Shown: positions 38,313 through 47,069 of the stretch, piece after piece
Layout of the letters: each line of letters begins with the position of its first letter
Position numbering within the stretch: the first letter of the stretch is position 1
Assembly: GCF_010725725.1 (NCBI RefSeq)
Contig: NZ_AP022599.1
Location: 868,001 to 932,000 of the forward strand
Direction: 5' to 3'
Source: Mycolicibacterium pulveris
Lineage (GTDB): Bacteria; Actinomycetota; Actinomycetes; Mycobacteriales; Mycobacteriaceae
DNA: 64,000 nucleotides
The notes under the pieces: generated by a model
The model's input: only the letters and a program-made list of their open reading frames with translations
Databases searched by the model: none
What the model was told of the DNA's origin: nothing
Program-made: the position numbers and the translations under genes

Positions 38313-38348
38313 TTGTAAGAGTTTTCATTTTATGAATTCGATTACAAT
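38313..38348. promoter_or_regulatory. Palindromic operator-promoter between FAD oxidoreductase and TetR genes
   Basis: TTCAT-TTT-ATGAA at 38324-38336 is a perfect 13-bp palindrome, and TTGTAA (38313-38318) with TTACAA (38342-38347) form outer arms around it. TACAAT (38343-38348) is a good -10 box 8 bases before the GTG of the TetR gene. The 73-bp gap is strikingly AT-rich. A shared operator for the two divergent genes is inferred. Confidence 0.55.
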
Positions 38349-38356
38349 TCAGGCCT

Positions 38357-39097
38357 GTGGCCTATCCTTGGCTGGTGTCCGCCGAGCCGCTCGAACCCGC
38401 GCCGACCATGGCCGCGGCCCGTGCCGGCCGGCGCCGCGCGCGCACCCGGGCGGCCATCCTGGAAGCCGCCGAGGTGGTGTTCAGCCGCGAGGGGTACGAC
38501 GGCGCGCGCATCGAGGAGATCGCCGAGTTGGCCGACGTGTCGGTCGGCTCCATCTACAGCCATTTCGACGGCAAACGCGGCATGTACCTCCAGCTCGTCG
38601 ACCGTGCGCTCGGGCTGTTCACCGAGTACATGGAGCGCAGCGAAGATCCCGGGCTGAGCCCGCTGCAGCGGGTGCTGGCAGGCGGCGACGCGTATCTGCG
38701 GTTTCACCTCGACCATCCCGGCGCGTTCCACTTCCTGGCGTACCGCAGCCCGGGCGCTCAGCCGCTGTCCGGAGACGACGAGACCGAGGCCCGCATCCGC
38801 GACCGGGTGGGGCTGCTGCTCCGACGGTTCGCCGCGCAGATCGACAATGCGGTCGCGGCCGGCGAGGCCCGGCCCGTGGACTCGCTGCGGCTGACCCACT
38901 ACCTGTGGGGCGCGTGGAACGGCGTGATCGCGTTGCGCCAGCAGCCCGACGGGCTGCGGATCTCCGACGAGGAGATCGCCCGGACGCTCGAGCTCGCGCG
39001 CTGGCTGCTGCGCGAAGGGCTCGCCGCGCCCGCGCTGCGCGACGCCAACGGCGAAGTGGGCGACCGGGTTCCGCTGCCCCGGATCAGGCTCGGGTGA
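38357..39097 (+). CDS. TetR-family regulator
   Basis: 246 residues from GTG 38357. The helix-turn-helix segment IEEIAELADVSVGSIYSHFD is at about residues 52-72, after a 30-residue Arg/Ala-rich leader; a downstream start (ATG, MAAARAGRRRARTR) is possible. The C-terminal domain has FHFLAYRSPGAQ. It is divergent from the FAD oxidoreductase and converges with the AbiEi-like gene (14-bp overlap). The leaderless -10 box supports the upstream start. Confidence 0.82.
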   Translation: MAYPWLVSAEPLEPAPTMAAARAGRRRARTRAAILEAAEVVFSREGYDGARIEEIAELADVSVGSIYSHFDGKRGMYLQLVDRALGLFTEYMERSEDPGLSPLQRVLAGGDAYLRFHLDHPGAFHFLAYRSPGAQPLSGDDETEARIRDRVGLLLRRFAAQIDNAVAAGEARPVDSLRLTHYLWGAWNGVIALRQQPDGLRISDEEIARTLELARWLLREGLAAPALRDANGEVGDRVPLPRIRLG

Positions 39098-39926
39098 GCC
39101 CAGCGAAGTTGAGCCTGCGCAACTTCCACAGCGGGTAGCCGCGCTCGATCACCGCGAATCGCACCAGGCCTGCGACAACCAGCGGGTTCCCCGAATCCGC
39201 GGCACTGATCGTTCGCCAGCCAATTCGTTCGATGAATTCCGGTGTCGTGGAGGTGAATTGGACCGCGACCATCGGCGCCTCGTACCCCATCGCGAGAGTC
39301 GCCGTCGAGTCTCCGTCCGTAACCGTGAAATGCGTCCTCGGCTTGGGAAAGCCGCAGTCGAGCAAAGCAAGGCGGACCATGGATTCCCACGGCGACTGCG
39401 CTCCGCCGTCCATCAGGTCCAGCGCGTCGAACACCCGCCACCAGTGCCGTGCCCCGCGATACCGATCGGCCAGGGACTGCACGTCGGCGGCCGTGATGCC
39501 CGTCGCCGAGGCAAGCGCATCCAGCCGGAAGACGGCCTCGTCGCGTGAGCGGTGCCGAGCAAGGTCGAAGGCCGTCCGCTCCGCGGTCGTGACGGGCAAC
39601 CCGGCGAGCTCGATGATCTCATCGGGACGTATTCGGTTGTTTCTGACGACGATTCCCGAAGGAGGGCGGCCGTTTTGCCAGATCAGTTCGACATCGGCGT
39701 CGGCCTCGATCCAGCGCGCGCCGTGCAGCGCCGCCGCGGCGAGGCCCGCGACCACCCCGCGGCGGCGTGACCACAGCCAGGCGCCGACAGCGCGCTGCAG
39801 CAGTGACGGCGTCGCCTGCGCGGGGACGTACACGTCCGGGTAGATGGCTCGGTAGTTCCACCGCAGCTGCCCACGGGTGAGCACGCCGTCAGCCAATGCT
39901 TCACTGCCGATGAAGACGTCGTCCAT
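39084..39926 (-). CDS. AbiEi-like winged-helix protein with a degenerate DUF559 domain
   Basis: 280 residues of a family common in mycobacteria. The N-terminus (LTRGQLRWNYRAIYPDVYVP) is the AbiEi-type winged helix and Arg/Trp-rich domain; VTTAERTAFDLARH and SPWESMVRLALLDCGFPKP lead into a DUF559/Vsr-like nuclease fold. In intact family members, as I recall, a catalytic Asp in a YLDMGW-type strand and an EYDGDHH-type motif follow; here these read TLAMGYEA and VQFTSTTP, so the nuclease centre is lost. It may be a DNA-binding relic or a structural protein. No toxin (AbiEii) gene is adjacent. Confidence 0.6.
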   Translation of the reverse strand: MDDVFIGSEALADGVLTRGQLRWNYRAIYPDVYVPAQATPSLLQRAVGAWLWSRRRGVVAGLAAAALHGARWIEADADVELIWQNGRPPSGIVVRNNRIRPDEIIELAGLPVTTAERTAFDLARHRSRDEAVFRLDALASATGITAADVQSLADRYRGARHWWRVFDALDLMDGGAQSPWESMVRLALLDCGFPKPRTHFTVTDGDSTATLAMGYEAPMVAVQFTSTTPEFIERIGWRTISAADSGNPLVVAGLVRFAVIERGYPLWKLRRLNFAGLTRA

Positions 39927-39972
39927 GCCGTGATGCTGACCTGACCAACTGACACGATTTGAGCGCTAGGGC

Positions 39973-40026
39973 CGAGATTGCAGTCAGGGCTGTGGATTCT
40001 CGACAGCAGCCCTGACTGCAATCTCG
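39973..40026. terminator. Perfect 20-bp inverted repeat downstream of amiA1
   Basis: Left arm 39973-39992 begins CGAGATTGCAGTC; right arm 40007-40026 is its exact complement, with a 14-base loop. It is the longest perfect hairpin in the window and sits just past the amiA1 stop, where a terminator for the minus-strand operon is expected. No U-run follows. Without a genome search a repeat-element origin cannot be excluded. Confidence 0.55.
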
Positions 40027-40059
40027 CCCGTAGCACCCATTTCGAAGGTCCACCAGACC

Positions 40060-41229
40060 CTAGAACCGGGCCGCCTGCCCCACGAGGTTGACGAGCACCC
40101 GCACCCCGACCGCCAGCGCACGCTCGTCGATGTCGAACGTCGGTTGATGCAGGTCCAGCTGCGGCCCGCGGCCCGACCACACGCCCAGCCGCCCCATCGC
40201 ACCCGGCACCTCCTCCAGATACCAGGAGAAGTCCTCGCCGCCGCCGGACTGGCGGGTGTCGGCGAGCACGTCGGGACCGATCGCCTCGATCGCGTGGGTG
40301 AGGATGCGCGTGGAGATCTCCTCGTTCACCACCGGCGGCACCCCCCGCCGGTACTGCAGGCTGTGCTCGAGGCCCAGTGGCGCCAAGAGTGACGAAACCG
40401 CTTCACGCACAATCGCTTCCAGCATCTCCCAGGCGTCGCGGCTGGCGGTGCGGATGGTGCCGGCCAGCGTGCCGGTCTGCGGGATCGCGTTGGCGGCCAC
40501 CCCCGCGTTGACCGCGCCCCACACCATCACCGTGCTGTTGCGGGGATCGATGCGGCGCGACAGCACCCCGGGCACCCCGGTGATCAACGTGCCGATGCCG
40601 TAGACGAGGTCGCCGGTCAGATGTGGTCGCGAGGTGTGCCCGCCGGGCGAGTTCAACGTCACCTCGAGCTGATCGGCGGCCGAGGTGATCGGGCCCGCCC
40701 GCACCGCGACCTTGCCGACCGGCAGCCGCGGGTCGCAGTGCAACGCGAAGATCCGCGACACCCCGGTCAACGCGCCCGCGGCGATGGCGTCGATCGCGCC
40801 GCCGGGCATCAGCTCCTCGGCGGCCTGAAAGATCAGCCGCACCCCCACCGGTAGTTCGGGTACCGACGTCAGCGCCAGCGCGGCGCCAAGCAGCATCGCG
40901 GTGTGGGCGTCGTGACCGCAGGCGTGCGCGACGTTGGGCACCACCGACGCGAACGGCTTGCCGGTGCGGTCGGCCATCGGCAGCGCGTCCATGTCGGCCC
41001 GCAACGCGATCCTGGCACCGTGTTCGGGGCCGATGTCGCATGTCAGGCCGGTGCCCCCGGGCAGCACCTTCGGGTTCAGACCCGCGTCGGCCAACCGCGA
41101 TGCGACGAACTGGGTGGTGCCGAACTCTTGGCGGCCCAGCTCGGGGTGGGCGTGAAAATGCCTGCGCCAGCCCACCAGGTCGGCGTGGTGGGCGTCCAGC
41201 CAGCGTTCGGTCGCTTCGGTGAGGCTCAT
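40060..41229 (-). CDS. amiA1: M20-family amidohydrolase AmiA1
   Basis: 389 residues from ATG 41229, whose ATGA overlaps the amiB1 stop. Zinc peptidase M20D fold: [46 protein letters not shown] and the C-terminal GGEDFSW. Family members hydrolyse N-acyl amino acids, indole-acetyl amides or similar amide substrates. The paired genes match M. tuberculosis Rv3305c-Rv3306c. The longer frame upstream lies in amiB1 and was rejected. Confidence 0.9.
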   Translation of the reverse strand: MSLTEATERWLDAHHADLVGWRRHFHAHPELGRQEFGTTQFVASRLADAGLNPKVLPGGTGLTCDIGPEHGARIALRADMDALPMADRTGKPFASVVPNVAHACGHDAHTAMLLGAALALTSVPELPVGVRLIFQAAEELMPGGAIDAIAAGALTGVSRIFALHCDPRLPVGKVAVRAGPITSAADQLEVTLNSPGGHTSRPHLTGDLVYGIGTLITGVPGVLSRRIDPRNSTVMVWGAVNAGVAANAIPQTGTLAGTIRTASRDAWEMLEAIVREAVSSLLAPLGLEHSLQYRRGVPPVVNEEISTRILTHAIEAIGPDVLADTRQSGGGEDFSWYLEEVPGAMGRLGVWSGRGPQLDLHQPTFDIDERALAVGVRVLVNLVGQAARF

Positions 41230-42407
41230 GCCGCCCGCCTCGCCTGCAGGTCGAGCACCCGGTCGCGTTCGGCGGGCGTCTCGGCCAGCCGCACCACCGT
41301 GCGCGCCAGCATGACCGCGCCTTCGACGACGGCCGTGTCGGCGCTGGGCCCGGCCGCGGCCGCGGCGAACTCGGGCTGGTGCACCGAGGCGCCACCGGCG
41401 TCGATGCCGACGATCGGGTGGATGCCGGGCATGACCTGGGTGACGTTGCCCATGTCGGTGCTGCCCAGCGGCGAGGCCGCCTCGACCTCGGGCGGCACCG
41501 GGCTGCGCCCGACCCGCACCATCTCGGCGCGAAACGTCTCGGCGAGCCAGCGGTCGGGGGTGAGCTCGAGGTAGGCCGGCTCGGTCTCGGTCACCCGGTA
41601 ATCGCAGCCGGTGGCCACCGCGCCGGCGAGGAAGCAGTCGGCCATCCGCTGCTCGAGCCCGCGCAGCGAGGCCGAGTCGTCGGCCCGCATCGTGTACTGC
41701 ATCTCCGCGCGCGCCGGGATGACGTTGGCGGCCTGGCCACCGTCGGTGACGATGCCGTGCACCATCTGGCCGGGCTCCAGCTGTTGGCGCAGCAGCCCGA
41801 TGGCCACCTGCGCGACGGTGACCGCGTCGACGGCGTTGACGCCGCGATAGGGTGCGACGGCCGCGTGGGCCTCCCTGCCGTCGTAGCGGACCGCCACCTG
41901 CGACAGCGCCAGCGAACGGGCGGCGGCGATGTCCTGCGGCCCGGGATGCAGCATCACCGACACCGCGACGTCGTCGAACACCCCCGCGTCGAGCATCAGC
42001 ACCTTGCCCCCGCCGGCCTCCTCGGCAGGAGTGCCCAGCAGCACCACGGTCAGCCCGAGGTCGTCGGCCACCTCGGCCAGCGCCAGCGCGGTGCCGACGG
42101 CCGAGGCGGCGATGATGTTGTGCCCGCAGGCATGTCCGATGCCGGGCAGCGCGTCGTACTCGGCGCACACCGCGACCACCAGCGGCCCGCTGCCGTACTC
42201 GGCGCGAAACGCGGTGTCCAGCCCGGCCGGCGCGGCGGTCACCGCGAAGCCGTACTCGGCTGCCAGCGCTTGGGTCTTGGCGCAGCTGTGGTGCTCGGCG
42301 AAGGCGAGTTCGGGCTCGGCGTGGATGGAGTGCGACAGCTCGACCAGGTCGCCACGGCGTCGGGTGACGGCGTCTTCGACGCGGCTCGACGCGGTGGCGG
42401 TGGGCAT
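41226..42407 (-). CDS. amiB1: M20-family amidohydrolase AmiB1
   Basis: 393 residues, ATG 42407. [23 protein letters not shown] carries the metal site, with [18 protein letters not shown] for the catalytic Glu. It resembles p-aminobenzoyl-glutamate or peptidase-like M20 members; the substrate is unknown. First gene of the pair, divergent from deoD by 57 bp. GATACT six bases before the start is a possible -10 box for a leaderless transcript. Partner AmiA1 overlaps by 4 bases. Confidence 0.9.
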   Translation of the reverse strand: MPTATASSRVEDAVTRRRGDLVELSHSIHAEPELAFAEHHSCAKTQALAAEYGFAVTAAPAGLDTAFRAEYGSGPLVVAVCAEYDALPGIGHACGHNIIAASAVGTALALAEVADDLGLTVVLLGTPAEEAGGGKVLMLDAGVFDDVAVSVMLHPGPQDIAAARSLALSQVAVRYDGREAHAAVAPYRGVNAVDAVTVAQVAIGLLRQQLEPGQMVHGIVTDGGQAANVIPARAEMQYTMRADDSASLRGLEQRMADCFLAGAVATGCDYRVTETEPAYLELTPDRWLAETFRAEMVRVGRSPVPPEVEAASPLGSTDMGNVTQVMPGIHPIVGIDAGGASVHQPEFAAAAAGPSADTAVVEGAVMLARTVVRLAETPAERDRVLDLQARRAA

Positions 42408-42451
42408 CTTCGAAGTATCTCACTGCTCGGTTCGCCGTCGTTTGCGGCGGC

Positions 42452-42457
42452 TAAGCT
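42452..42457 (+). promoter_or_regulatory. -10 element of leaderless deoD
   Basis: TAAGCT (TANNNT) ends seven bases before the GTG at 42465, placing the transcription start on the start codon. No ribosome-binding site is visible. Confidence 0.45.
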
Positions 42458-42464
42458 GCGCAGC

Positions 42465-43259
42465 GTGACGAGCCCGGACGCGGCGGCGCGAGAAGCGGCG
42501 GCCGCCATCGCCGACCGCACCGGCGTCGAGCGGCACGACGTCGCCGTCATCCTCGGGTCGGGGTGGGCGCCCGCCGCCGACCAGTTCGGTGACCCGGTGG
42601 CGGTGGTGCCCGTGGCCGAGTTGCCGGGGTTCACCCCGCCCACCGCGCAGGGACACGGCGGCCGGTTGCTGTCGACGCGCATCGGCGAGCGCCGGGTGCT
42701 GGTGTTCGTCGGCCGGATCCATGCCTACGAGGGCCACGACCTTTACCACGTGGTGCACCCGGTGCGGGCCGGCTGCGCCACCGGCGTGCACACGATGCTG
42801 CTGACCAACGCCGCGGGCGGCCTGCGCGACGACTTCGAGGTGGGCCAGCCGGTGCTGATCAGCGACCACCTCAATTTGACCGGGCGCTCGCCGTTGGTCG
42901 GCCCGCAGTTCGTCGACATGGTGGACGCCTACTCGCCGCGGCTGCGCGCCGTCGCCCGCGAGATCGAACCCACGCTGACCGACGGGGTGTATGCGGGCCT
43001 GTTCGGGCCGCAGTACGAGACGCCCGCCGAGATCCGCATGCTGCGCACGCTGGGCGCCGACCTGGTCGGCATGTCGACCGTGCACGAGACGATCGCCGCG
43101 CGCGCGGCAGGCGCCGAGGTGCTGGCCGTGTCGTTGGTGACCAACCTCGCGGCCGGCATGACCGGGGAGCCGCTGAACCACGAGGAGGTGCTGGCGGCCG
43201 GGCGCCGATCGGCGACGCAGATGGGCGCCCTGCTGGCCGACGTCATCGCGCGGCTGTGA
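42465..43259 (+). CDS. deoD: Purine nucleoside phosphorylase
   Basis: 264 residues from GTG 42465. Trimeric-type [85 protein letters not shown] and the Asn site in [13 protein letters not shown]. It cleaves purine nucleosides with phosphate; the ribose-1-phosphate can go to the PmmB-type mutase next door. A longer upstream frame is antisense to amiB1 and was rejected. Confidence 0.95.
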   Translation: MTSPDAAAREAAAAIADRTGVERHDVAVILGSGWAPAADQFGDPVAVVPVAELPGFTPPTAQGHGGRLLSTRIGERRVLVFVGRIHAYEGHDLYHVVHPVRAGCATGVHTMLLTNAAGGLRDDFEVGQPVLISDHLNLTGRSPLVGPQFVDMVDAYSPRLRAVAREIEPTLTDGVYAGLFGPQYETPAEIRMLRTLGADLVGMSTVHETIAARAAGAEVLAVSLVTNLAAGMTGEPLNHEEVLAAGRRSATQMGALLADVIARL

Positions 43260-43305
43260 GCGCAGAGCCCGCATATGCCGCCGACAAAGTGGGCACACTA
43301 ACCGC

Positions 43306-44952
43306 ATGACGTTGTCGCGGACCTCGACCACCGCGCAGGAGTGGATTGCCCACGACCCCGATCCCCGTACCGCCGCCGAGCTCAAAGCGCTCTCGGAGGA
43401 GGAACTCGCCGAGCGGTTCGCCAACCCGCTGACGTTCGGCACCGCGGGGTTGCGCGGTCCACTGCGCGGCGGTCCCAACGGAATGAACTTGGCCGTCGTG
43501 CTGCGCGCGACGTGGGCGGTGGCAAAGGTGTTGCACGACCGCGGGTTATCCGGCCAGAACGTCGTGGTCGGCCGCGACGCCCGGCACGGCTCCGACGAGT
43601 TCGCGTTGGCCGCCGCCGAAGTTCTTGCCGCCCAAGGCTTCACGGTGACATTGATGTTCACGGCGGTGCCGACGCCGGTGGTGGCGTTCGCCGTGCGCCG
43701 CCAGGCGGCCGTCGCGGGCGTCATGATCACCGCGTCGCACAATCCGCCGACCGACAACGGGTACAAGGTTTACTTCGAGGGCGGCTACCCGATCGTGTCG
43801 CCGACGGACCGCGAGATCGAGCAGGCGATGGCGCAGGCCCCGCACGCCGACGAGATCGAGCGGGCCGCGGTGGAACCCTCCGGCGTCGACGAGGTGCAGC
43901 GGTTCGTCGAGCGCGCCGCGCAGGTGCGCCACACGCACGGCTCGGCACGGGTGGCGCTCACGCCGCTGCACGGCGTGGGCGGCGAGTTCGTGCTCGACGC
44001 GCTGGTGCGGGCCGGGTTCGCCGATGTGCACGTCGTCGACGAGCAGTTCGCGCCCGACCCGGACTTCCCCACCGTGTCCTCGCCCAACCCCGAGGATCCC
44101 GCCGCGACCGAGGCGCTGTTGAAGCTGGCCGCCGACGTCGACGCCGACGTCGCCGTCGCGCTGGATCCCGACGCCGACCGGTGCGCGATCGGCGTCCCGA
44201 CCCCCGACGGCTGGCGGATGCTTTCCGGTGACGAAACCGGTTGGCTGCTCGGCGATTACATCCTCTCGCAGATCGAGCCGGGGCCGGTCACCGAGGCCAC
44301 GGTGGTGGCCAGCACGGTGGTGTCGTCGCGGATGCTGGCCGCGATCGCCGCCGAGCACGGCGCGCAACACATCGAAACCCTCACCGGGTTCAAGTGGCTC
44401 GTGCGCGCCGACGAGCAGCTGCCCGGCAGCACGCTGGCGTACGCCTACGAGGAGGCGATCGGCCATTGCGTCGACCCCGCCGCGGTCCGGGACAAGGACG
44501 GCATCAGCGCGGCGGTGCTGGCGTGTGATCTGGTCGTCGCGATGCAGCACCGCGGGCACACGCTGCTCGACGCGCTCGACGACCTGGCCCGCCGCCACGG
44601 TGTGCACACCACCACCGCGGTGTCGCGGCCGGTCAACGACGCGCACGAGGCGGCAGCGGTGCTGGACCGGCTGCGCCGCACCCCGCCCGATCGACTGGCC
44701 GGCTTCGACGTCACCGTCACCGACCTGCGCGACGACGACGGCCCCTTGCGCACCGATGCGTTGATCCTGTCCGGAGGTGACGGCGACACCTCGGTGCGGG
44801 TGGTGGTGCGCCCGTCGGGCACGGAGCCAAAGGTCAAGTCCTACATCGAGGTTCGCTGCGGCGACGTCGGCGACCTCGATGCGGCCCGGGTCCGCGCGCG
44901 ACACCTGCAGGACGAGCTGGCCGCCGATTTCTTCGGGCGCGAGCAGACGTGA
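43306..44952 (+). CDS. pmmB: Phosphopentomutase/phosphomannomutase family enzyme
   Basis: 548 residues, four-domain alpha-D-phosphohexomutase fold. Active-site Ser144 is in MITASHNPPTDNGYK; metal loop VALDPDADRCAIG; sugar loop AYEEAIGHCV; phosphate loop VVRPSGTEPKVKSYIE. The N-terminal TFGTAGLRGPL is characteristic. Neighbouring deoD and the nucleoside genes suggest phosphopentomutase activity (ribose-1-P to ribose-5-P), although the M. tuberculosis name is pmmB. It starts 46 bp after deoD. Confidence 0.92.
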   Translation: MTLSRTSTTAQEWIAHDPDPRTAAELKALSEEELAERFANPLTFGTAGLRGPLRGGPNGMNLAVVLRATWAVAKVLHDRGLSGQNVVVGRDARHGSDEFALAAAEVLAAQGFTVTLMFTAVPTPVVAFAVRRQAAVAGVMITASHNPPTDNGYKVYFEGGYPIVSPTDREIEQAMAQAPHADEIERAAVEPSGVDEVQRFVERAAQVRHTHGSARVALTPLHGVGGEFVLDALVRAGFADVHVVDEQFAPDPDFPTVSSPNPEDPAATEALLKLAADVDADVAVALDPDADRCAIGVPTPDGWRMLSGDETGWLLGDYILSQIEPGPVTEATVVASTVVSSRMLAAIAAEHGAQHIETLTGFKWLVRADEQLPGSTLAYAYEEAIGHCVDPAAVRDKDGISAAVLACDLVVAMQHRGHTLLDALDDLARRHGVHTTTAVSRPVNDAHEAAAVLDRLRRTPPDRLAGFDVTVTDLRDDDGPLRTDALILSGGDGDTSVRVVVRPSGTEPKVKSYIEVRCGDVGDLDAARVRARHLQDELAADFFGREQT

Positions 44953-44998
44953 GCACCCCCAAATATCCCCGATTCAGGGGGTGTTGGCGTCTGCTCGC
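44940..44998. terminator. Bidirectional terminator between pmmB and upp
   Basis: Nested inverted repeat: CGAGCAGACG (44940-44949) pairs with CGTCTGCTCG (44989-44998), and CACCCCC (44954-44960) with GGGGGTG (44977-44983), around a 16-base loop. It contains the pmmB stop codon and ends 9 bases before the upp stop. Both genes end here, so it likely serves both strands. Confidence 0.7.
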
Positions 44999-45007
44999 CG
45001 AAGGAAA

Positions 45008-45631
45008 CTAGCGCGGGCCGAACTGGCGGTCCCCGGCATCCCCGAGGCCCGGCACGATGTAGGCGATGTCGTTGAGCCCCTCGTCGATGGCGGCGGTGAA
45101 CAGCCGCAGCTCGGGGGCCACCTTCTCCAGCTTGGCAAGGCCCTCCGGAGCGGCCACCACGCAGATCGCGGTGATGTCAACGGCATTGCGCGAATGCAGC
45201 AACTCGATGGTGTGGGCCATCGAACCTCCGGTCGCGAGCATCGGGTCCAGCACCATCACCGGCTGGGTGCTCAGATCGTCGGGTAGCGACTCCAAATAGG
45301 GTGTGGGCACCAGTGTTTCCTCGTTGCGGGCGACGCCGACGAAGCCGACGAGCGCCTCGGGGATCAGCGCATGGGCCTGGTCGACCATGCCGAGGCCCGC
45401 CCGCAGCACCGGGACGAGAAGCGGCGGGTTGGCCAGCCGGCAGCCGGTGGTGTCGGCGATCGGGGTGTGCACGGCCACCGGTTCGACGGGCACGTCGCGG
45501 GTGGCCTCGTACACCAGCATCAGCGTCAGGTCGCGCAGCGCCGCACGGAAGGCCGCGTTGCCGGTGGCCTCGTTGCGCAGCGTGGTCAGCCGGGCGGCGG
45601 CCAGCGGGTGGTCGACGACGCGCACATCCAT
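45008..45631 (-). CDS. upp: Uracil phosphoribosyltransferase
   Basis: 207 residues, the standard Upp length. PRPP-binding site [14 protein letters not shown]; uracil loop near the C-terminus with [31 protein letters not shown] in the flap. It converts uracil and PRPP to UMP. ATG at 45631 has TAGTCT seven bases upstream, so leaderless. Divergent from the ESX-like gene; converges with pmmB over a strong hairpin. Confidence 0.96.
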   Translation of the reverse strand: MDVRVVDHPLAAARLTTLRNEATGNAAFRAALRDLTLMLVYEATRDVPVEPVAVHTPIADTTGCRLANPPLLVPVLRAGLGMVDQAHALIPEALVGFVGVARNEETLVPTPYLESLPDDLSTQPVMVLDPMLATGGSMAHTIELLHSRNAVDITAICVVAAPEGLAKLEKVAPELRLFTAAIDEGLNDIAYIVPGLGDAGDRQFGPR

Positions 45632-45680
45632 GGGCCGAAGACTAATGGAACCGAACGCCGCTTCCGTGCGTCCTAATCAC

Positions 45681-45965
45681 ATGCGCGCCGATACCGACGC
45701 GATCCGCCACCTGGGATCCGCGACCACCGCCCATGCCGCCGAACTCACCGACGTCGCCGCCATGCTGGCGTCCCTGCCACCTCCGGACCTCGGCCCCGTC
45801 GGGGCCCGCTTCCTGACCGCGTTGCAGCAGGCGTCCGGCGACGGCGCGCGGGCACTCGCCGCGCTGAGCGAGCGGCTCTCGTCCTCGGGGCACACCGCGC
45901 GTACTACGGCCGCCGCGTACGACGCCGCAGACGACGGCGCCCGCGCCCGCATCACCGGCGTCTGA
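45681..45965 (+). CDS. Small ESX/type VII secretion substrate-like protein
   Basis: 94 residues, two predicted helices separated by a PPPDLGPVG turn. Near the C-terminus is YDAAD, fitting the YxxxD/E type VII secretion signal. Its pattern resembles EspC/DUF2580 helical-hairpin proteins rather than classical WXG100. The next gene starts with GTG two bases after the stop and has a WFG motif in an N-terminal helical domain, so the pair probably forms the heterodimer typical of ESX substrates. An upstream in-frame ATG at 45645 is an alternative start. Confidence 0.7.
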   Translation: MRADTDAIRHLGSATTAHAAELTDVAAMLASLPPPDLGPVGARFLTALQQASGDGARALAALSERLSSSGHTARTTAAAYDAADDGARARITGV

Positions 45966-45967
45966 CG

Positions 45968-47035
45968 GTGCCCGGCGCGCTGATCGCGGCGCTGTCGGCG
46001 CCGATACGCGAGCTGCAGGCCTTGGTCGGAACCGGCGGTGACGACACGGCCGTCGTACTAAGCACCGTGCGCGACGCGCTGGGCGACGTGGCGGCCTCCG
46101 TTCGGGTGTCGTGGCGCCATGCGCAGGGATCGTGGTTCGGCGCGGGCGCCGACGCCGCGCAGGCCTTCCTCGCCTCGACGGCGAGCGCCATCGACGAACT
46201 CGCCGACCACGTCGACCGGCTCAGCACCGCGACGCGCACGGCCGCCGATGCCGTCGCGCAGGCACACGCGCGGTTGCAGGCGATCGTCGACGACTTCGAG
46301 GCCCGCGCCGCCGCGCTGGAGCCTTACCTCGACTCCCCGGGCGTGGCCGAGAAGCTGCTGGCCGAGGCACGCCGCTCGCTGCGGGAGGCGGTCGCCGCCG
46401 TCGAGGATCTCGAGGCCGAGTTGGACGGCCAGGTTACGACGATGGGCGCGCCCGCGCCGCCCGCGCCGTCGTCGCCGCCCGCGGCGACGGCACCGGCCGG
46501 GTTGGGGGCTCCGTCCGGGCTAAGCCCTCCGGCCATGCCCACCGCCCCCACCTCGGGGCTCGGCGGTGCGCTGGGTGAACTCGCGTCGCTGGCACGGCCC
46601 GAGTCCGCGGCGCCGGTGCCCGACGCGGCGACGTTCGGCGACGGCGTCGCGGTCCGACTGCCCGACGGCAGCACCGCGCTGGCGCCCAACGCGGTGGCCG
46701 GCAGCGCGGTGCGCTACGCGTTGACACAGCTGGGCGTGCCCTACGAGTGGGGCGGCACCACCCCGGGCGTCGGCCTGGACTGCAGCGGGCTGACCCAGTG
46801 GGCCTATCGCGAAGCGGGGCTGAACATTCCGCGGCTGGCTCAGGAACAAGACGTGGGCGCCGCCGTCGACGCGGGCTCGCTGCGCCCCGGCGACCTGGCG
46901 GTGTGGGACGGCCACGTCGCGATGATCGTCGGCAACGGCACGATGATCGAGGCAGGCGACCCGGTCAAGCTGTCACCCATCCGCACCGAGAACGCCGGGC
47001 AGGGGTTCCAGGGCTTCTGGCGACCGACGGCGTGA
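45968..47035 (+). CDS. ESX-linked NlpC/P60 peptidoglycan hydrolase
   Basis: 355 residues from GTG 45968. Residues 1-150 are helical with a WXG-like turn (AQGSWFGAGADAAQAF). A Pro/Ala linker (about 158-215) leads to a C-terminal NlpC/P60 domain (about 235-355). Catalytic Cys is in VGLDCSGLTQWAY, His in VWDGHVAMIVGNG, and a probable third residue is the Glu in MIEAGDPVK. There is no ordinary signal peptide; export through a type VII system with the adjacent 94-residue partner is inferred. It would cleave D-Glu-DAP peptide bonds in the wall, as RipA-type enzymes do. Confidence 0.82.
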   Translation: MPGALIAALSAPIRELQALVGTGGDDTAVVLSTVRDALGDVAASVRVSWRHAQGSWFGAGADAAQAFLASTASAIDELADHVDRLSTATRTAADAVAQAHARLQAIVDDFEARAAALEPYLDSPGVAEKLLAEARRSLREAVAAVEDLEAELDGQVTTMGAPAPPAPSSPPAATAPAGLGAPSGLSPPAMPTAPTSGLGGALGELASLARPESAAPVPDAATFGDGVAVRLPDGSTALAPNAVAGSAVRYALTQLGVPYEWGGTTPGVGLDCSGLTQWAYREAGLNIPRLAQEQDVGAAVDAGSLRPGDLAVWDGHVAMIVGNGTMIEAGDPVKLSPIRTENAGQGFQGFWRPTA

Positions 47036-47069
47036 GGGCCTGCCAGGTCAGATCGTTAGGCTGTGCGCC

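Noticed and set aside
41379..42464. N-terminal extension of deoD
   Set aside because: Antisense to amiB1 and unlike any purine nucleoside phosphorylase; the GTG at 42465 has a leaderless -10 box.
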